Shown piece after piece: positions 18,308 to 27,904 of a stretch of DNA of 64,000 nucleotides. The first letter of the stretch is position 1; every line of letters starts with the position of its first letter. The notes under the pieces were generated by a model. That model made no database searches, was not told the origin of the DNA, and saw only the letters and a program-made list of their open reading frames with translations. The stretch is from Motilimonas pumila (lineage in GTDB: Bacteria > Pseudomonadota > Gammaproteobacteria > Enterobacterales > CBDFNC01). The position numbers and the translations under genes are program-made. The stretch is from assembly GCF_003596335.1 (NCBI RefSeq), contig NZ_QZCH01000001.1:372001-436000 (forward strand), read 5' to 3'.

Positions 18308-19426
18308 TTAATCTGCACTGTCACTGGATACTTTTTCAGCTTGGCTGACGGCATCGTCGAAAGCGCCCTCCACCCAGGCCATAAACACCTGATAGCCGGC
18401 AGACAAAAATGCAGCGCCAATAAACATGCCTAAGATTCCGCCAGACATCATGCCACCAAGGGCACCAATTAATACCACCGGCATCGGGACTTCCAAACCA
18501 CGACCTAAAACCAATGGCTTTAAGAAGTTATCAATTAAGCTAGCAGCAATCATTAAAATGGTAAAAATCGTATTGTGCACCGCTGAAGCCTCACCAGACC
18601 AAAGAAGCGCTGCCGCTACCAAAGCAACAATCGTGACTGGCACCTGACAGATAGCAAAGATCAAAGCGATAATGGTTAACAAAGGCGCCGCGGGTACGCC
18701 AGACAGGCTGACCGTTACGCCAAAAACAGCAGCGGTAAGAAATGCAATACCGATAATGCCAATGGCAACCTGACGAATAGTCGCAGTGGTAAGGGTATGC
18801 AATTCAGCACCGCTTTTTTCACTGGTGAAGCTGATGAATATTTTGCGGATAGAGTCTGTCGCAGGCTGGGCCCATGCCAACATAATACCCGCAATAATGA
18901 TGGCACCAATCAACAAGAAGACACTTTTCGCCGCGCCGCTAGCAGCATCAACAAACCACCCTAGCAGCCCCTTAACTTGAAGCTGCCTCGCTTCGATAAA
19001 GCTAGCTAAGTCTCGGGTAGCCTCTTGCCATAATGAATACACATTACTGCCAATCAATGGCCAATCTTTTACCGACTCTACAGGCTCAGGTATCACGAGT
19101 TTACCCGACTGATACACTTCGTAACCTTCCATAATATTAATGGCAAAAGAGTTTCCTACCATGGCCGTCGGCACGCCTAACAGAAGGACTCCCAATAAAG
19201 CAATAAGGGTGGAAGCGCGGGCAGAAGAAAGGCCCGTTTTTGCTTGTAAGAATAACCGTACAGGATACAGCGCTATCGCTAACACTAAGGCCCACAATAA
19301 GATGGGTAAGAATGGTAAAAACGCCCAACAACATACCAGCACCATAAAAGAGATAGTAGAAAAACGAATCAGGGAAGTGGTAAAGGCTTTGGTTAATACC
19401 TTTTCTAACTCTTCGTTATTATTCAA
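18308..19426 (-). CDS. AI-2E family (PerM/YdiK-like) transporter
   Basis: 372 residues with about eight membrane segments and the family pattern: two N-terminal helices, a soluble segment (~95-150), then the C-terminal helices with 'MLIAASLIDNFLKPLVLGRG' (written here from the visible IDNFLKP motif) and 'PMPVVLIGALGGMMSGGILGMFIGA'. Family members export small signals or ions; the substrate is not predictable. The start is TTG at 19426 with AAGGAAG 6-7 bp upstream and no better ATG. It is first gene of the operon with HlyD (74 bp gap) and DUF2955. Confidence 0.82.
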   Translation of the reverse strand: MNNNEELEKVLTKAFTTSLIRFSTISFMVLVCCWAFLPFLPILLWALVLAIALYPVRLFLQAKTGLSSARASTLIALLGVLLLGVPTAMVGNSFAINIMEGYEVYQSGKLVIPEPVESVKDWPLIGSNVYSLWQEATRDLASFIEARQLQVKGLLGWFVDAASGAAKSVFLLIGAIIIAGIMLAWAQPATDSIRKIFISFTSEKSGAELHTLTTATIRQVAIGIIGIAFLTAAVFGVTVSLSGVPAAPLLTIIALIFAICQVPVTIVALVAAALLWSGEASAVHNTIFTILMIAASLIDNFLKPLVLGRGLEVPMPVVLIGALGGMMSGGILGMFIGAAFLSAGYQVFMAWVEGAFDDAVSQAEKVSSDSAD

Positions 19427-19636
19427 TTTAGTCTTCCTTAGTTAAACCGAGTCCGGCGTTATAGTAGCCAACTTAAATGACACTTAATAGTTAAAAACTA
19501 CTCTAAGCTCATAAGGTTATAGTTAGCAAGCTCAGTTAAAAGTAGCACAAAATAAATCACCCAGTGAAAGGTTGGCTGGGGGGCTAACAAGATGGTGATG
19601 CACTGAATAGGTGACGTCATTTCAGGGGCAGCGTTT

Positions 19637-19665
19637 AAATAGTCAGCAAGCCTTGCTGACTATTT
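19637..19665 (-). terminator. Long hairpin downstream of the SpoU methyltransferase gene
   Basis: A 13-bp perfect stem (19637-19649 and 19653-19665) has a 3-nt loop and lies 26 bp past the methyltransferase stop. The stem ends in AT pairs that continue into TTTAAA on the minus strand. It is a probable terminator. Confidence 0.6.
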
Positions 19666-19691
19666 GTCAAAATAGCAATGATGAGGAGCGG

Positions 19692-20423
19692 TTAACGCTT
19701 AAAGTTATCCAAAATAATGGCGCCGGCCATTGCTACATTTAAAGATTCAGCTTGGCCAAAGTTTGGAATGGTAATTTTGCGATTCACATACCGGGCTACT
19801 TCAGGTCGAATACCATGGGACTCGCTGCCTAACACAATAAAGCCTTGCGGGCTTAGTTCAGCGCAGTGAAGATTTTCCCCTTCAAGAAAAGCGCCGTACA
19901 CAGGCATTGACTGTAAACTGAGAAATTCAGCAAGTCCTGTGTAGTGAATATGCACTCTGGCAAATGATCCCATGCTGGCGCTAATCACTTTCGGATTAAA
20001 GCAATCGGCACAATCCTCACTGGCAATTACTTGCTTAATACCGTACCAATCAGCTAGGCGGATTATGGTGCCTAAATTGCCGGGATCAGACACCCCATCT
20101 AATACTAACGTCAACTCGCTACCAGAAATAGTCGGCGCTGTTGCATCAGGAGATTTCACTAACGCCAACACGCTATCGTTACTTTGTAATGTCCCTGCTT
20201 TTTGCAAGAATTCAGAGGTGGTAATCACACAGTGTTGGTGTTTAAGGGCTTGACTGTGACGCTGATAAAAATCCTCGGTAGCGAAAAGTTGGTGCAACTC
20301 AAAGCTCGATTGCAATAATTCCAATACGTTCTTTTCACCTTGCACCAAAAATAAATTATGTTTGCGGCGATATTTTTTTTGGGCCAGAGAATTAATCAGT
20401 TTTAACTGATTTTTAGAAATCAT
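19692..20423 (-). CDS. SpoU/TrmH-family RNA 2'-O-methyltransferase
   Basis: 243 residues. The N-terminal substrate domain starts 'MISKNQLKLINSLAQKKYR' (as in TrmH/RlmB relatives). The SPOUT trefoil-knot motifs are all present: 'LVLDGVSDPGNLGTIIRLADW' region (motif 1 N and R), 'FIVLGSESHGI' (motif 2) and 'PNFGQAESLNVAMAGAIIL' (motif 3). It methylates ribose 2'-OH in rRNA or tRNA; the exact nucleotide cannot be assigned. It follows the M23 peptidase gene by 40 bp on the same strand. Confidence 0.88.
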   Translation of the reverse strand: MISKNQLKLINSLAQKKYRRKHNLFLVQGEKNVLELLQSSFELHQLFATEDFYQRHSQALKHQHCVITTSEFLQKAGTLQSNDSVLALVKSPDATAPTISGSELTLVLDGVSDPGNLGTIIRLADWYGIKQVIASEDCADCFNPKVISASMGSFARVHIHYTGLAEFLSLQSMPVYGAFLEGENLHCAELSPQGFIVLGSESHGIRPEVARYVNRKITIPNFGQAESLNVAMAGAIILDNFKR

Positions 20424-20463
20424 CGCGATCGGGTCCTTATGGTATAGATATCAAACGCGAGCA

Positions 20464-21384
20464 TTATACACCACTGCGTAAGGTTAAACCCGACTCCGGA
20501 GAAACAACACCTTTTTCAGTGCGTAATACAAAAGGAACAGAGGTCAAAACATTGCTCTCATTGACCTGCACTGCAAAGTGCAAATGAGGGCCAGTACTGA
20601 AGCCGGTATTACCAGAAGAGGCGATGTGTTGACCTTGGCTGACTTTTTGGCCCACTCGGACTTTGGCTGAAAGCTTTTGCAAATGGGCATATACCGCCAT
20701 TGAGCCGTCATCATGAGCAATGCGTACAATGTTGGCCTTTGTTTGAGCGAAATCGGCAATGGCGGCGCCTTGATTATTTTCCACCACTTCAACCACTACC
20801 CCACCTCTTGCCGCAAGAATCGGGGTACCTTCAGGCATTGGAATGTCAATCGCGTACTGACTGTAACTGTCTTGATGACTAAAAGTACCATTGAAACTTT
20901 GCGAAATACGGTACGCTTTTTCACCGCCGAAAGGCACTATGTAAGGAAAGTCTTTGTCGTAATTAGGGTCTAACTCTCCAGGGGTGTATTGGTATTTTAT
21001 TTGAAACTGCCAAGGCCCGACATTTTTAGCCGAAATGGTAAAAAGAGGCTCACGACTGTTGGGAGGCAGTGGTAAAAAAGCCGGCACAGGCTCTGAAAAG
21101 CGCACATTTTTCTGCTTTGGAAAATCAATGCTAACGGTAACAGGAATATGATAATTGTTGACGCCATAAATCTGCGCTTTTTGATGATCGGCTTGATGGA
21201 TGATACGAACAGGCTCCACCTTTTCTTCAGCCACGGTGTCAACCATGACGTTTTCTTGTGCAGTAGGCTCTGTACCTGAGAACACCCAGTTACCGTTTTC
21301 GTCTTGGTATTTATAAATATCTCTTGCGGCCCAAGCTTGGGAGAAACATAGACTTAATAGAATAACCAACACGGACGCTTTCAC
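20464..21384 (-). CDS. M23 (LytM) peptidase with N-terminal DUF4124
   Basis: 306 residues. A signal peptide (~1-19, cleavage after AWA) is followed by a DUF4124-like segment ('DIYKYQDENGNWVFSG'), a beta-rich linker and a LytM domain (~165-285). The LytM zinc motifs are 'QYAIDIPMPEGTPILA' (the Asp), 'VYAHL' (His), and HLHF at 267-270. Such periplasmic enzymes cut peptide cross-links in murein or activate hydrolases. The start is GTG at 21384; its SD AAGGAAG lies inside the end of rimI, whose stop is 4 bp upstream, so translation is coupled to rimI. Confidence 0.88.
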   Translation of the reverse strand: MKASVLVILLSLCFSQAWAARDIYKYQDENGNWVFSGTEPTAQENVMVDTVAEEKVEPVRIIHQADHQKAQIYGVNNYHIPVTVSIDFPKQKNVRFSEPVPAFLPLPPNSREPLFTISAKNVGPWQFQIKYQYTPGELDPNYDKDFPYIVPFGGEKAYRISQSFNGTFSHQDSYSQYAIDIPMPEGTPILAARGGVVVEVVENNQGAAIADFAQTKANIVRIAHDDGSMAVYAHLQKLSAKVRVGQKVSQGQHIASSGNTGFSTGPHLHFAVQVNESNVLTSVPFVLRTEKGVVSPESGLTLRSGV

Positions 21385-21388
21385 TGTA

Positions 21389-21886
21389 TTACACTTCCTT
21401 GTCTAAGTAACAACACATGATCACCGCATCTTCTCGGCCATCAGCGCTTGGGTAATAGCCTTTGCGGCGATCAACTTCCACAAAGCCGCCCCCTAAATAT
21501 GCGGTTATCGCAACTCGGTTGCTCACCCTGACTTCTAACCAAATTTCGTCACATTGCTTATGGCTAGCTTGCTGCTTCAATAACTCAAGCAAACGTTTAC
21601 CGAGCCCCTTGCCCTGATGCTCAGGGTGTACAGCAATGTTCAATAAAGTGACTTCACCGCCCGCTTCACTGGCAACCATATAGCCTACGATTTGCTCTTG
21701 GTAAGTGATCACAGAATTAAAATATCGCTGGCCAAAATTACTGGCAAATAGTTTCACACTCCAAGGGTGGCTGTGACACAAGCGTTCCACTTGGTGCACT
21801 TTAGCAATGTCGTCCAAACACATAGTATTAGTAACATAGCCATCAGGCCAAGTGGGAGCATCTTTGTATAGATTTACGTTCGTCAT
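21389..21886 (-). CDS. rimI: Ribosomal protein S18 alanine N-acetyltransferase RimI
   Basis: 165 residues. GNAT fold: 'VERLCHSHPWSVKLFASNFG' at the N-terminus is typical of RimI, 'LLNIAVHPEHQGKGLGKRLLELL' is the acetyl-CoA-binding A motif, and 'IWLEVRVSNRVAITAY' and 'YYPSADGREDAVIM' follow as in E. coli RimI. It acetylates the N-terminal Ala of S18. The conserved order holD-rimI holds, with 107 bp between them. Confidence 0.93.
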   Translation of the reverse strand: MTNVNLYKDAPTWPDGYVTNTMCLDDIAKVHQVERLCHSHPWSVKLFASNFGQRYFNSVITYQEQIVGYMVASEAGGEVTLLNIAVHPEHQGKGLGKRLLELLKQQASHKQCDEIWLEVRVSNRVAITAYLGGGFVEVDRRKGYYPSADGREDAVIMCCYLDKEV

Positions 21887-21993
21887 TTCGCCTTTTTAAC
21901 CTTTTCCATGACCGCCTTACTCCGGCAAACAGCTATTCCCGATAGTAACGCTCAAGCGTCTTTATCATCTTGGATGAACGAAGGCGCCGCATG

Positions 21994-22404
21994 TCACAAT
22001 TTGCTTTGCTGGCATATTTGCTGCCACAGGTGCTTTTTTGCTGCGCCATCATTGGCCAAAGCGGACAATGACGGGCTAGTAATCACATGATGGCCAGGCA
22101 ATTCCGGCAGTTGGCAATCGATGGCCCATAATAGTTTTGGCAACGGACAGGTAAGCTGCTCAAACTGCTCAACCGTAAGCGACTGGCACTGATTGGGTTG
22201 AAGATGCATGGCTTTCAAGATGCTATGAAATAAAGTCGAAGCCGGCATAGACTCTGGACGAACGACTAATAATGCAACGTTCGTTAAATCAGGCATGAAT
22301 GAAGCAATTGGCGGCTGTGCTTGTTGCTGTATCATATCGCCTTGTCGTAATTGCCAAGGTGTGATGCCCATTTCATAGAGATAATTATTGTGCAAATGTT
22401 GCAT
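21994..22404 (-). CDS. holD: DNA polymerase III psi subunit HolD
   Basis: 136 residues from the ATG at 22404; E. coli HolD has 137. The N-terminal 'YLYEMGITPWQLRQG' is the conserved chi-binding segment. The rest fits the psi fold, with 'KLLWAIDCQLPEL' and the 'HVITSPSLSALANDGAAKKHLWQQIC' C-terminal helix. Psi bridges the clamp loader to chi and SSB. A TTG at 22419 would add five residues, but neither start has a clear SD. Its position upstream of rimI supports the call. Confidence 0.88.
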   Translation of the reverse strand: MQHLHNNYLYEMGITPWQLRQGDMIQQQAQPPIASFMPDLTNVALLVVRPESMPASTLFHSILKAMHLQPNQCQSLTVEQFEQLTCPLPKLLWAIDCQLPELPGHHVITSPSLSALANDGAAKKHLWQQICQQSKL

Positions 22405-22474
22405 GGAAAAATAAATCAAATAAAGAAAGGATATCAGAAATTGATGCTGCCAGCACGAAAGCTAGAAGAGAAAA

Positions 22475-22551
22475 TGGCAGGGGTGGAGGGACTCGAACCC
22501 CCAACCGTCGGTTTTGGAGACCGCCGTTCTACCAATTGGAACTACACCCCT
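22475..22551 (-). tRNA. tRNA-Trp (CCA)
   Basis: 77 nt with encoded CCA. On the minus strand the acceptor stem is AGGGGTG/CACCCCT, the anticodon loop CTCCAAA reads CCA, and the T-arm carries TTCGAGT. It ends 70 bp beyond the holD start. Confidence 0.97.
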
Positions 22552-22567
22552 GCTGAAAGCGAGGCGA

Positions 22568-22595
22568 ATAATAGCAAATGTTTTTCAAAGGTAAA
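22568..22595 (-). promoter_or_regulatory. tRNA-Trp promoter
   Basis: Minus-strand -35 TTTACC and -10 TATTAT are separated by 16 bp, followed by the GC-rich discriminator GCCTCGC typical of stringently controlled tRNA promoters. The -10 is 16 bp from the mature 5' end. Confidence 0.65.
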
Positions 22596-22652
22596 GCCTT
22601 TTATGAGAAATAATGTTTAACTGCTGAGATATTAACCGACCACCGCTTTTTT

Positions 22653-22668
22653 CATGATCCAGATCACT
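22653..22668. promoter_or_regulatory. Candidate CRP site upstream of serC
   Basis: CATGATCCAGATCACT matches the ideal CRP palindrome TGTGATCTAGATCACA at 12 of 16 positions, with a near-perfect right half. It lies ~110 bp upstream of the serC start. Confidence 0.45.
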
Positions 22669-22775
22669 TAAAAGTCCACTGCTCTGTGGCTTGATATCTT
22701 TCTGTTTATTTTGCAGAAATCAAAAATACGCTAAGATAAACCCGATATTTTTATTTCATGATTAAAAGGGAACAC

Positions 22776-23888
22776 ATGACGCCAGCTAACAAACCCATTA
22801 ACCCCAACTTTTCCTCGGGGCCATGCAGCAAAAGACCTGGTTATGACTTAGCCAAGTTAGATACTCGCACCTTAGGCCGCTCTCATCGTGCAGCTGTCGG
22901 TAAAAATGCGCTTAAGAAAGCCATTGATGACACAGCCTCGTTACTAGGGCTACCTGAAGGCTATCGAGTGGGCATAGTGCCAGGTTCGGACACTGGCGCG
23001 ATGGAAATGATCATGTGGTCAATGTTAGGCCAACGCCCTGTTGACATCGCAGCGTGGGAGTCATTTGGCCAAGAATGGTTTACCGACATCACCAAGCAAT
23101 TAAAATTAGAACAGGTTAACTCACACCTTGCGGACTACGGCGAACTGCCAAACCTTAACGCTATCAACCAAGATAACGACGTTGTCTTTACATGGAATGG
23201 CACCACCTCGGGTGTCAAAGTGCCTAATGGCGATTGGATCAAAGATGATCGAAAAGGCCTTACTATTTGTGACGCGACCTCGGCGGTGTTCGCAATGGAA
23301 ATGCCGTGGGAGAAACTCGATGTCATTACCTTTAGCTGGCAAAAAGTACTTGGCGGTGAAGGCGCGCATGGCGTCATTATCCTAAGCCCTCGCGCAGTTG
23401 AACGACTAGAGAGCTACCAACCAAGCTGGCCCATGCCAAAGATCTTTCGTCTAACAAAAGGCGGTAAGTTAATTGAGGGGATCTTCAGTGGCGCGACCAT
23501 TAATACCCCGTCGATGCTGTGTGTGGCTGATTATCAAGATGCCCTAGACTGGGTAGCCTCAATTGGCGGCTGTAAAGCTGCAATTGCTAAATCAGCAGCA
23601 AATCTGGCCGTGCTATCACAATTTGTGGCAGACAATGATTGGATTGATTTTCTAGCCAAAGATAAGACTACAGTTTCCAATACCAGCGTGTGTTTAACCC
23701 TGAAAGCAAGCGAAGATCAGGTTAAACGAGTTATCCGTTTGTTAGCCGAGCAAAACGTTGCTTACGATATAGGTGCTTATCGTGATGCTCCTGCGGGCTT
23801 GCGTATTTGGTGTGGCAGTACGGTAGAAGCCAGTGACTTAACGGCATTATTGCCTTGGTTAAGCTGGGCTTGGGCACAAGTGCAATAG
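22776..23888 (+). CDS. serC: Phosphoserine aminotransferase (alphaproteobacterial/archaeal-type SerC)
   Basis: 370 residues from ATG 22776, chosen because AAAGGG lies 5 bp upstream; an in-frame ATG at 22758 has no SD. The start '[15 protein letters not shown]' and '[19 protein letters not shown]' match the SerC_2 group (TIGR01365 type) rather than the E. coli-type enzyme. The PLP lysine lies in '[16 protein letters not shown]'. It converts 3-phosphohydroxypyruvate plus glutamate to phosphoserine. It precedes the serA gene by 130 bp, separated by a strong terminator, so serA has its own promoter or depends on read-through. Confidence 0.88.
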   Translation: MTPANKPINPNFSSGPCSKRPGYDLAKLDTRTLGRSHRAAVGKNALKKAIDDTASLLGLPEGYRVGIVPGSDTGAMEMIMWSMLGQRPVDIAAWESFGQEWFTDITKQLKLEQVNSHLADYGELPNLNAINQDNDVVFTWNGTTSGVKVPNGDWIKDDRKGLTICDATSAVFAMEMPWEKLDVITFSWQKVLGGEGAHGVIILSPRAVERLESYQPSWPMPKIFRLTKGGKLIEGIFSGATINTPSMLCVADYQDALDWVASIGGCKAAIAKSAANLAVLSQFVADNDWIDFLAKDKTTVSNTSVCLTLKASEDQVKRVIRLLAEQNVAYDIGAYRDAPAGLRIWCGSTVEASDLTALLPWLSWAWAQVQ

Positions 23889-23930
23889 TAGCTTTCAAGG
23901 CATTACTTTCATAATGACGTTGGTTATCAC

Positions 23931-23965
23931 AAAAATAGCAGCCCATCGGGCTGCTATTTTTTTTT
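23931..23965 (+). terminator. Strong intrinsic terminator after serC
   Basis: A 14-bp stem (23931-23944 and 23948-23961) with a 3-nt loop is followed by a run of Ts. Confidence 0.93.
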
Positions 23966-24018
23966 CCACTAGTTTTATAACAGGAGCCTTTAGCAAGTAC
24001 CGTTTACCAGGAGGGTGA

Positions 24019-25191
24019 ATGTTTAAAATTAGAACGCATAATACCATTGCAACCAGTGGCTTAAGCCAGTTTGATCAACAAAGCTATCAAGTTGAAGCAG
24101 AGCTACCCGCTGCCGACGCAGTATTGCTGCGCAGCCACTCGTTACACACAAAACAATTCGAACCAAGCGTCAAAGCCATAGCACGTGCTGGTGCAGGAGT
24201 GAATAACATTCCAGTGAACCGCTGCAGTGAACAAGGTATCGTGGTGTTTAACACCCCAGGCGCCAATGCTAACGCGGTAAAAGAGTTGGTCATTTGTGCC
24301 TTGCTACTGGCAAGTCGCGGCATAGTGCAAGGCATTGACTATAGCCAGCAGCAAGCTCAAAGTAACGATAACCAAGCTTTGTCGGTATTACTCGAGCAGC
24401 AAAAAAAGCAATTTAAAGGCTGTGAAATTAAAGGTAAAACCTTAGGGGTAATAGGTCTTGGCGCGATTGGCGCTTTGGTGGCTAGCGATGCTATAGCTTT
24501 GGGTATGAAAGTGGTTGGTTATGACCCCGCAATCTCTGTCGAAGCTGCGTGGCGCTTACCTGCCAGCGTCGAAAAAATGGAGAACATTAACGCCCTGTTA
24601 AAACGTTGTGATTACGTCACACTGCACGTGCCCTTCTTACCACAAACAGAAAACCTGATTAACAGTGATAACCTCAGCAAAATGAAACCTGGAGCTTGCT
24701 TACTTAACTTTTCCCGCTCTGAAATTGTCGACAGCGATGCTGTGCTGACGGCATTAGAGCATCAAGTGCTGCAACAATACTTGTGCGATTTCCCTGACGT
24801 TAATCTCATTAACCACCCCAAAGTCACCATGATGCCCCACCTGGGTGCTAGCACCCGGGAAGCGGAAGCAAATTGTGCAGACATGGCCGTTGCACAGTTA
24901 AAAGACTTTTTAGAAAACGGAAACATTAAGCACTCGGTTAACATGCCTGACATAGCCTTAGAGCGTACAACCCAATACAGACTGACGTTTATTAACCACA
25001 ATGTGCCGGGTGTTTTAGGGGAAGTATTGTCTATCTTAGCCAAAGTGAACGTGAACGTCATTGATATGCTCAACAAGAGCCGTAACGAAGTAGCGTATAA
25101 CATCTTAGACACAGAACAAGCATTAACAGATGAGACGTTACAACAAATAGAACAACTCGAACATGTTACACAAGTGCGCCAGCTATCATAG
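24019..25191 (+). CDS. serA: 3-Phosphoglycerate dehydrogenase with ACT domain
   Basis: 390 residues. The D-2-hydroxyacid dehydrogenase fold shows 'ARAGAGVNNIP' (catalytic Arg), the NAD-binding 'LGVIGLGAIGALVASDA' and 'MMPHLGASTREAE' (catalytic His). The C-terminal ~70 residues from 'YRLTFINHNVPGVLGEVLSILAK' are an ACT domain that would bind serine for feedback control. It is shorter than E. coli SerA (410), lacking a few N-terminal residues. The SD is a consensus AGGAGG. It is paired with the SerC_2-type aminotransferase, giving two of three steps of serine synthesis. Confidence 0.92.
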   Translation: MFKIRTHNTIATSGLSQFDQQSYQVEAELPAADAVLLRSHSLHTKQFEPSVKAIARAGAGVNNIPVNRCSEQGIVVFNTPGANANAVKELVICALLLASRGIVQGIDYSQQQAQSNDNQALSVLLEQQKKQFKGCEIKGKTLGVIGLGAIGALVASDAIALGMKVVGYDPAISVEAAWRLPASVEKMENINALLKRCDYVTLHVPFLPQTENLINSDNLSKMKPGACLLNFSRSEIVDSDAVLTALEHQVLQQYLCDFPDVNLINHPKVTMMPHLGASTREAEANCADMAVAQLKDFLENGNIKHSVNMPDIALERTTQYRLTFINHNVPGVLGEVLSILAKVNVNVIDMLNKSRNEVAYNILDTEQALTDETLQQIEQLEHVTQVRQLS

Positions 25192-25235
25192 CTTAGGTCG
25201 ACTCCCTAGCGCCCACCGCACTAGCAAGGCTTAAA

Positions 25236-25263
25236 AAGCAACGGCCACCTACATGGGTGGCCG
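25236..25263 (-). terminator. Hairpin downstream of the 62-aa gene
   Basis: An 8-bp GC-rich stem (25242-25249 with 25256-25263) is followed on the minus strand, after a few bases, by GCTTTTT. It is a probable terminator of the small acidic gene. Confidence 0.55.
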
Positions 25264-25315
25264 CTCGATGGTGATTTAGTTGCTGGCTGAAGCAAAGAAG
25301 AGTGTTAAAACTGAC

Positions 25316-25504
25316 TTAATGCGCTTTCTTCTTTTCTTCAAACTGAGCAAAGTATTGCGCCAGTACTTCAGGGGTCAGCTCCCCTTTTTCTTCTAACTCT
25401 TTCAATTTGGCAGCAATCGCTTTCTGCTCTTCCAAAGACGGCAATGGCACATCACTTTCACTTTCTGGCTCCACTTGAGACAGCATTTCATCTAATTCGC
25501 TCAT
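25316..25504 (-). CDS. Small acidic protein, function unknown
   Basis: 62 residues and very acidic: the N-terminal half (residues 1-22) is rich in Glu, Ser and Pro, then comes a predicted helix (~25-42, 'EEQKAIAAKLKELEEKG'), a second helix with 'LTPEVLAQYFAQF', and a basic tail 'EEKKKAH'. It has a good SD (AGGAG, 7 bp) and its own terminator, which supports a real gene. I do not recognise the family. The helix-turn-helix spacing recalls small adaptor proteins, but that is only shape. Confidence 0.65.
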   Translation of the reverse strand: MSELDEMLSQVEPESESDVPLPSLEEQKAIAAKLKELEEKGELTPEVLAQYFAQFEEKKKAH

Positions 25505-25675
25505 TAATAACTCCTAGAATGAATAATCGCTAATATGACGTATATCATACGCTCAGTTGACGTTTCTCGCTAGCCATGCAAATTGAGAGGAGTTTAGCGG
25601 ATGCTCATGCTTAAACAACAAACTCACTTCAGTCGTGTCTTCAATACGGCTTGTAAATACTTAACTTCGGGGCAC

Positions 25676-25699
25676 AAAAAAGGCCTGCAAAGCAGGCCT
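25676..25699 (-). terminator. Intrinsic terminator of the chemoreceptor gene
   Basis: On the minus strand, stem AGGCCTGC/GCAGGCCT with a 3-nt loop is followed by six Ts (25676-25681 as As on the plus strand). Confidence 0.92.
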
Positions 25700-25730
25700 A
25701 AAAAGCAACAGCTTGGTTAAACAATAAGCC

Positions 25731-27362
25731 TTACGAGACTTTGAATTTGTTAATTTGTTGTTCTAAGTTATCGGCTAAATCAATAATGACATTGGTTGAG
25801 TCACGGTTTTCACGAGCAAGCTCAGCAGCTTCATGGGAACTCTCAGCAATTGAGTTGATACGATGTGAAATATCATCACCCACTTTAGTCTGCTCGTCTG
25901 CAGCACTGGCGATTTGATGATTCATCTCGGTAATCGTACCCAGTGAGTCTGCTATTTGTTGCAATGCTTCGGCAGCTTCTTGAGCGCCGGTCACGGTTTC
26001 AACACTTGACGTTTTTGAGCTTTCCATTGAATGCACTGCTTTTTGAGAGCCACTTTGCAAACGTTCAATCATTTGCTGAATTTCAGCAGTGCTGTCTTGG
26101 GTACGTTTGGCAAGATTACGAACTTCATCTGCTACCACCGCAAAGCCTCTACCCTGTTCACCAGCACGTGCTGCCTCAATGGCCGCGTTTAACGCCAATA
26201 AGTTAGTTTGCTCAGCGATGCCACGGATAACGTCCAATACCGACACTATGTTATCAACATCACGACCTAGCTCACCAATGACCTGCGCCGCTTCATCAAT
26301 CTGTGTCGCCAGGCCTTCAATAGAGCTAACCGAAGTCAGTACGATATTTTGAGCACGTTGACCTTCTGCATCCGCCTCTTGAGTAGAAGCCGCCGCGCTA
26401 TTTGCACTTTCCGCTACAGTACGCGCTGAAGAAGACATCTCTGTCATTGATGTCGCAACCATATCGGTTTCAGAGCGCTGGGTATCAGACACGCGGTCAA
26501 CTTGACTTGAGCGTTGGTCTGCACTGCTCGCTTCACGTCTTAGCTCCTCTGCTGCCGAACTCACGCTGTGCATAATTCCACGCAACGAGGATTGCATCTT
26601 AATGACCGAACCATAAATACTGTTTTCATCGACGTCTTCTAACGACAGCGAACCTTCTTTGGACAAATCACCATCAGCCACCGCTCGAACCATCGCCAGT
26701 ACCTCTTCGGGCTCACCGCCCAGGTCGCTGATAATTTTGCGGATAGTCGTAATAATGAAGAAGCCAATCAGAACCGCCATCACAATACAGATAATTAACT
26801 GGTGCCTTGCTGATGACCAAAATCTGGCATCCACTTCTGTCGAGCGAATACCTGTGCCTACCACCCATCCCCAACGTTTAGAGACTTGGGCTATCGATAA
26901 TAGGTCTGCAATCTCGCCATCAGGGCCCTTAGAAGTCCACTCGTACTCTACGACACCGTTAGGATTCGACGCCACTGCATTTTGCAATATCTGCCCCACG
27001 CTTTTGCCGTAGCCATCTTTGAAGTCATGAAAGCTAGTGCCATGTAATTGAGGGTCATGAGGAGCGGCAATGAAGTTCATGTCGCTATCAGCCACATAAA
27101 CGTATTCAGAATCTTTATATTTATTTTCACGCAGAATTTGCGCGGCTAATTCTTTAGCTTGCTCATCTGTCATTTTGCCATCGGCAACGTATTGCTCAAT
27201 TTGATTGACAGTTGAGAAGGTACTGCGTAGCAATTGATAAATGCGATCGCGGTTATCTTGGTCACTGGCGGCGCGCATGGTAAACAGCCCCACCAACATC
27301 ATGCCCAGTAAGGCGGCTAGGGTAAGTGCAGCCATTACCCAGACTTTAAGCTTTAACGTCAT
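25731..27362 (-). CDS. Methyl-accepting chemotaxis protein with single-Cache sensor
   Basis: 543 residues. TM1 (~7-29) leads into a periplasmic sCache_2 domain (~35-185) with '[25 protein letters not shown]' split motifs and '[10 protein letters not shown]'. TM2 (~188-207), a HAMP-like linker and a cytoplasmic signalling domain follow, with the conserved hairpin '[18 protein letters not shown]'. Cache_2 receptors of this type often sense small carboxylates; the ligand is not predictable here. There is no C-terminal NWETF pentapeptide. A sigma-28-like promoter lies upstream. Confidence 0.93.
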   Translation of the reverse strand: MTLKLKVWVMAALTLAALLGMMLVGLFTMRAASDQDNRDRIYQLLRSTFSTVNQIEQYVADGKMTDEQAKELAAQILRENKYKDSEYVYVADSDMNFIAAPHDPQLHGTSFHDFKDGYGKSVGQILQNAVASNPNGVVEYEWTSKGPDGEIADLLSIAQVSKRWGWVVGTGIRSTEVDARFWSSARHQLIICIVMAVLIGFFIITTIRKIISDLGGEPEEVLAMVRAVADGDLSKEGSLSLEDVDENSIYGSVIKMQSSLRGIMHSVSSAAEELRREASSADQRSSQVDRVSDTQRSETDMVATSMTEMSSSARTVAESANSAAASTQEADAEGQRAQNIVLTSVSSIEGLATQIDEAAQVIGELGRDVDNIVSVLDVIRGIAEQTNLLALNAAIEAARAGEQGRGFAVVADEVRNLAKRTQDSTAEIQQMIERLQSGSQKAVHSMESSKTSSVETVTGAQEAAEALQQIADSLGTITEMNHQIASAADEQTKVGDDISHRINSIAESSHEAAELARENRDSTNVIIDLADNLEQQINKFKVS

Positions 27363-27440
27363 TATATATCCTTATTATCCTATATATACAACCGATGATA
27401 AGTGTGTTGCGTGCGGTCTACTTACTATAAGTTATAGAGG

Positions 27441-27467
27441 TCATCGGCGATTTGACCAGTTCCTTGA
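27441..27467 (-). promoter_or_regulatory. Sigma-28 (FliA)-like promoter of the chemoreceptor
   Basis: On the minus strand TCAAGGAA is followed by 11 bp and GCCGATGA; the FliA consensus is TAAAGTTT-N11-GCCGATAA. It lies ~79 bp before the ATG and fits flagellar-class regulation of a chemoreceptor. Confidence 0.5.
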
Positions 27468-27788
27468 ACAATATATTGATAACGATCAGCAAAACTCTAA
27501 CTAAGTCACATCAGAGCATTATTTGACTCCGTTTTACGATCATAAAAAAATCAAACAAATAGGAGCATTATTGATAATTTTATTTTAACATTAGGTTCAT
27601 ATTTATATGCGATGGTAATCTTTCAGTAGAAAAGTGCCCGTTTTAACGAACAGGGAGAGCGATTGAACTGATAAGCGTGATAAGTGTAACTAAAACCCAA
27701 AAACAATATTGGTTTCATGATATTGCGTACTAAGTGTTATACATCGCACAATAAATATGAAATTTTTGTAGATATTTGTTTGAAATAT

Positions 27789-27817
27789 TTGCATATATGA
27801 AATTGCTGGCCTAAAAC
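27789..27817 (+). promoter_or_regulatory. Candidate sigma-70 promoter of the OmpA-family lipoprotein
   Basis: TTGCAT and TAAAAC are separated by 17 bp, leaving an ~80-nt AT-rich 5' leader. Moderate match only. Confidence 0.35.
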
Positions 27818-27904
27818 TTTAAATAGCCAGCTCTTTTTGTCAGAGTGGTGAGATGTCAGTCTGGCTAATAAATGGTTCCAATAAAAAATTTGAAGGGAAA
27901 TACA

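Larger units (their letters stand above)
27363..27904. other. 542-bp AT-rich intergenic region
   Basis: It separates the divergent chemoreceptor and OmpA-lipoprotein genes. It holds a sigma-28-like promoter for the former (27441-27467) and a possible sigma-70 promoter for the latter (27789-27817). I see no ORF with an SD, no tRNA and no terminator in the remaining ~400 bp, which is rich in short AT repeats. Confidence 0.7.
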
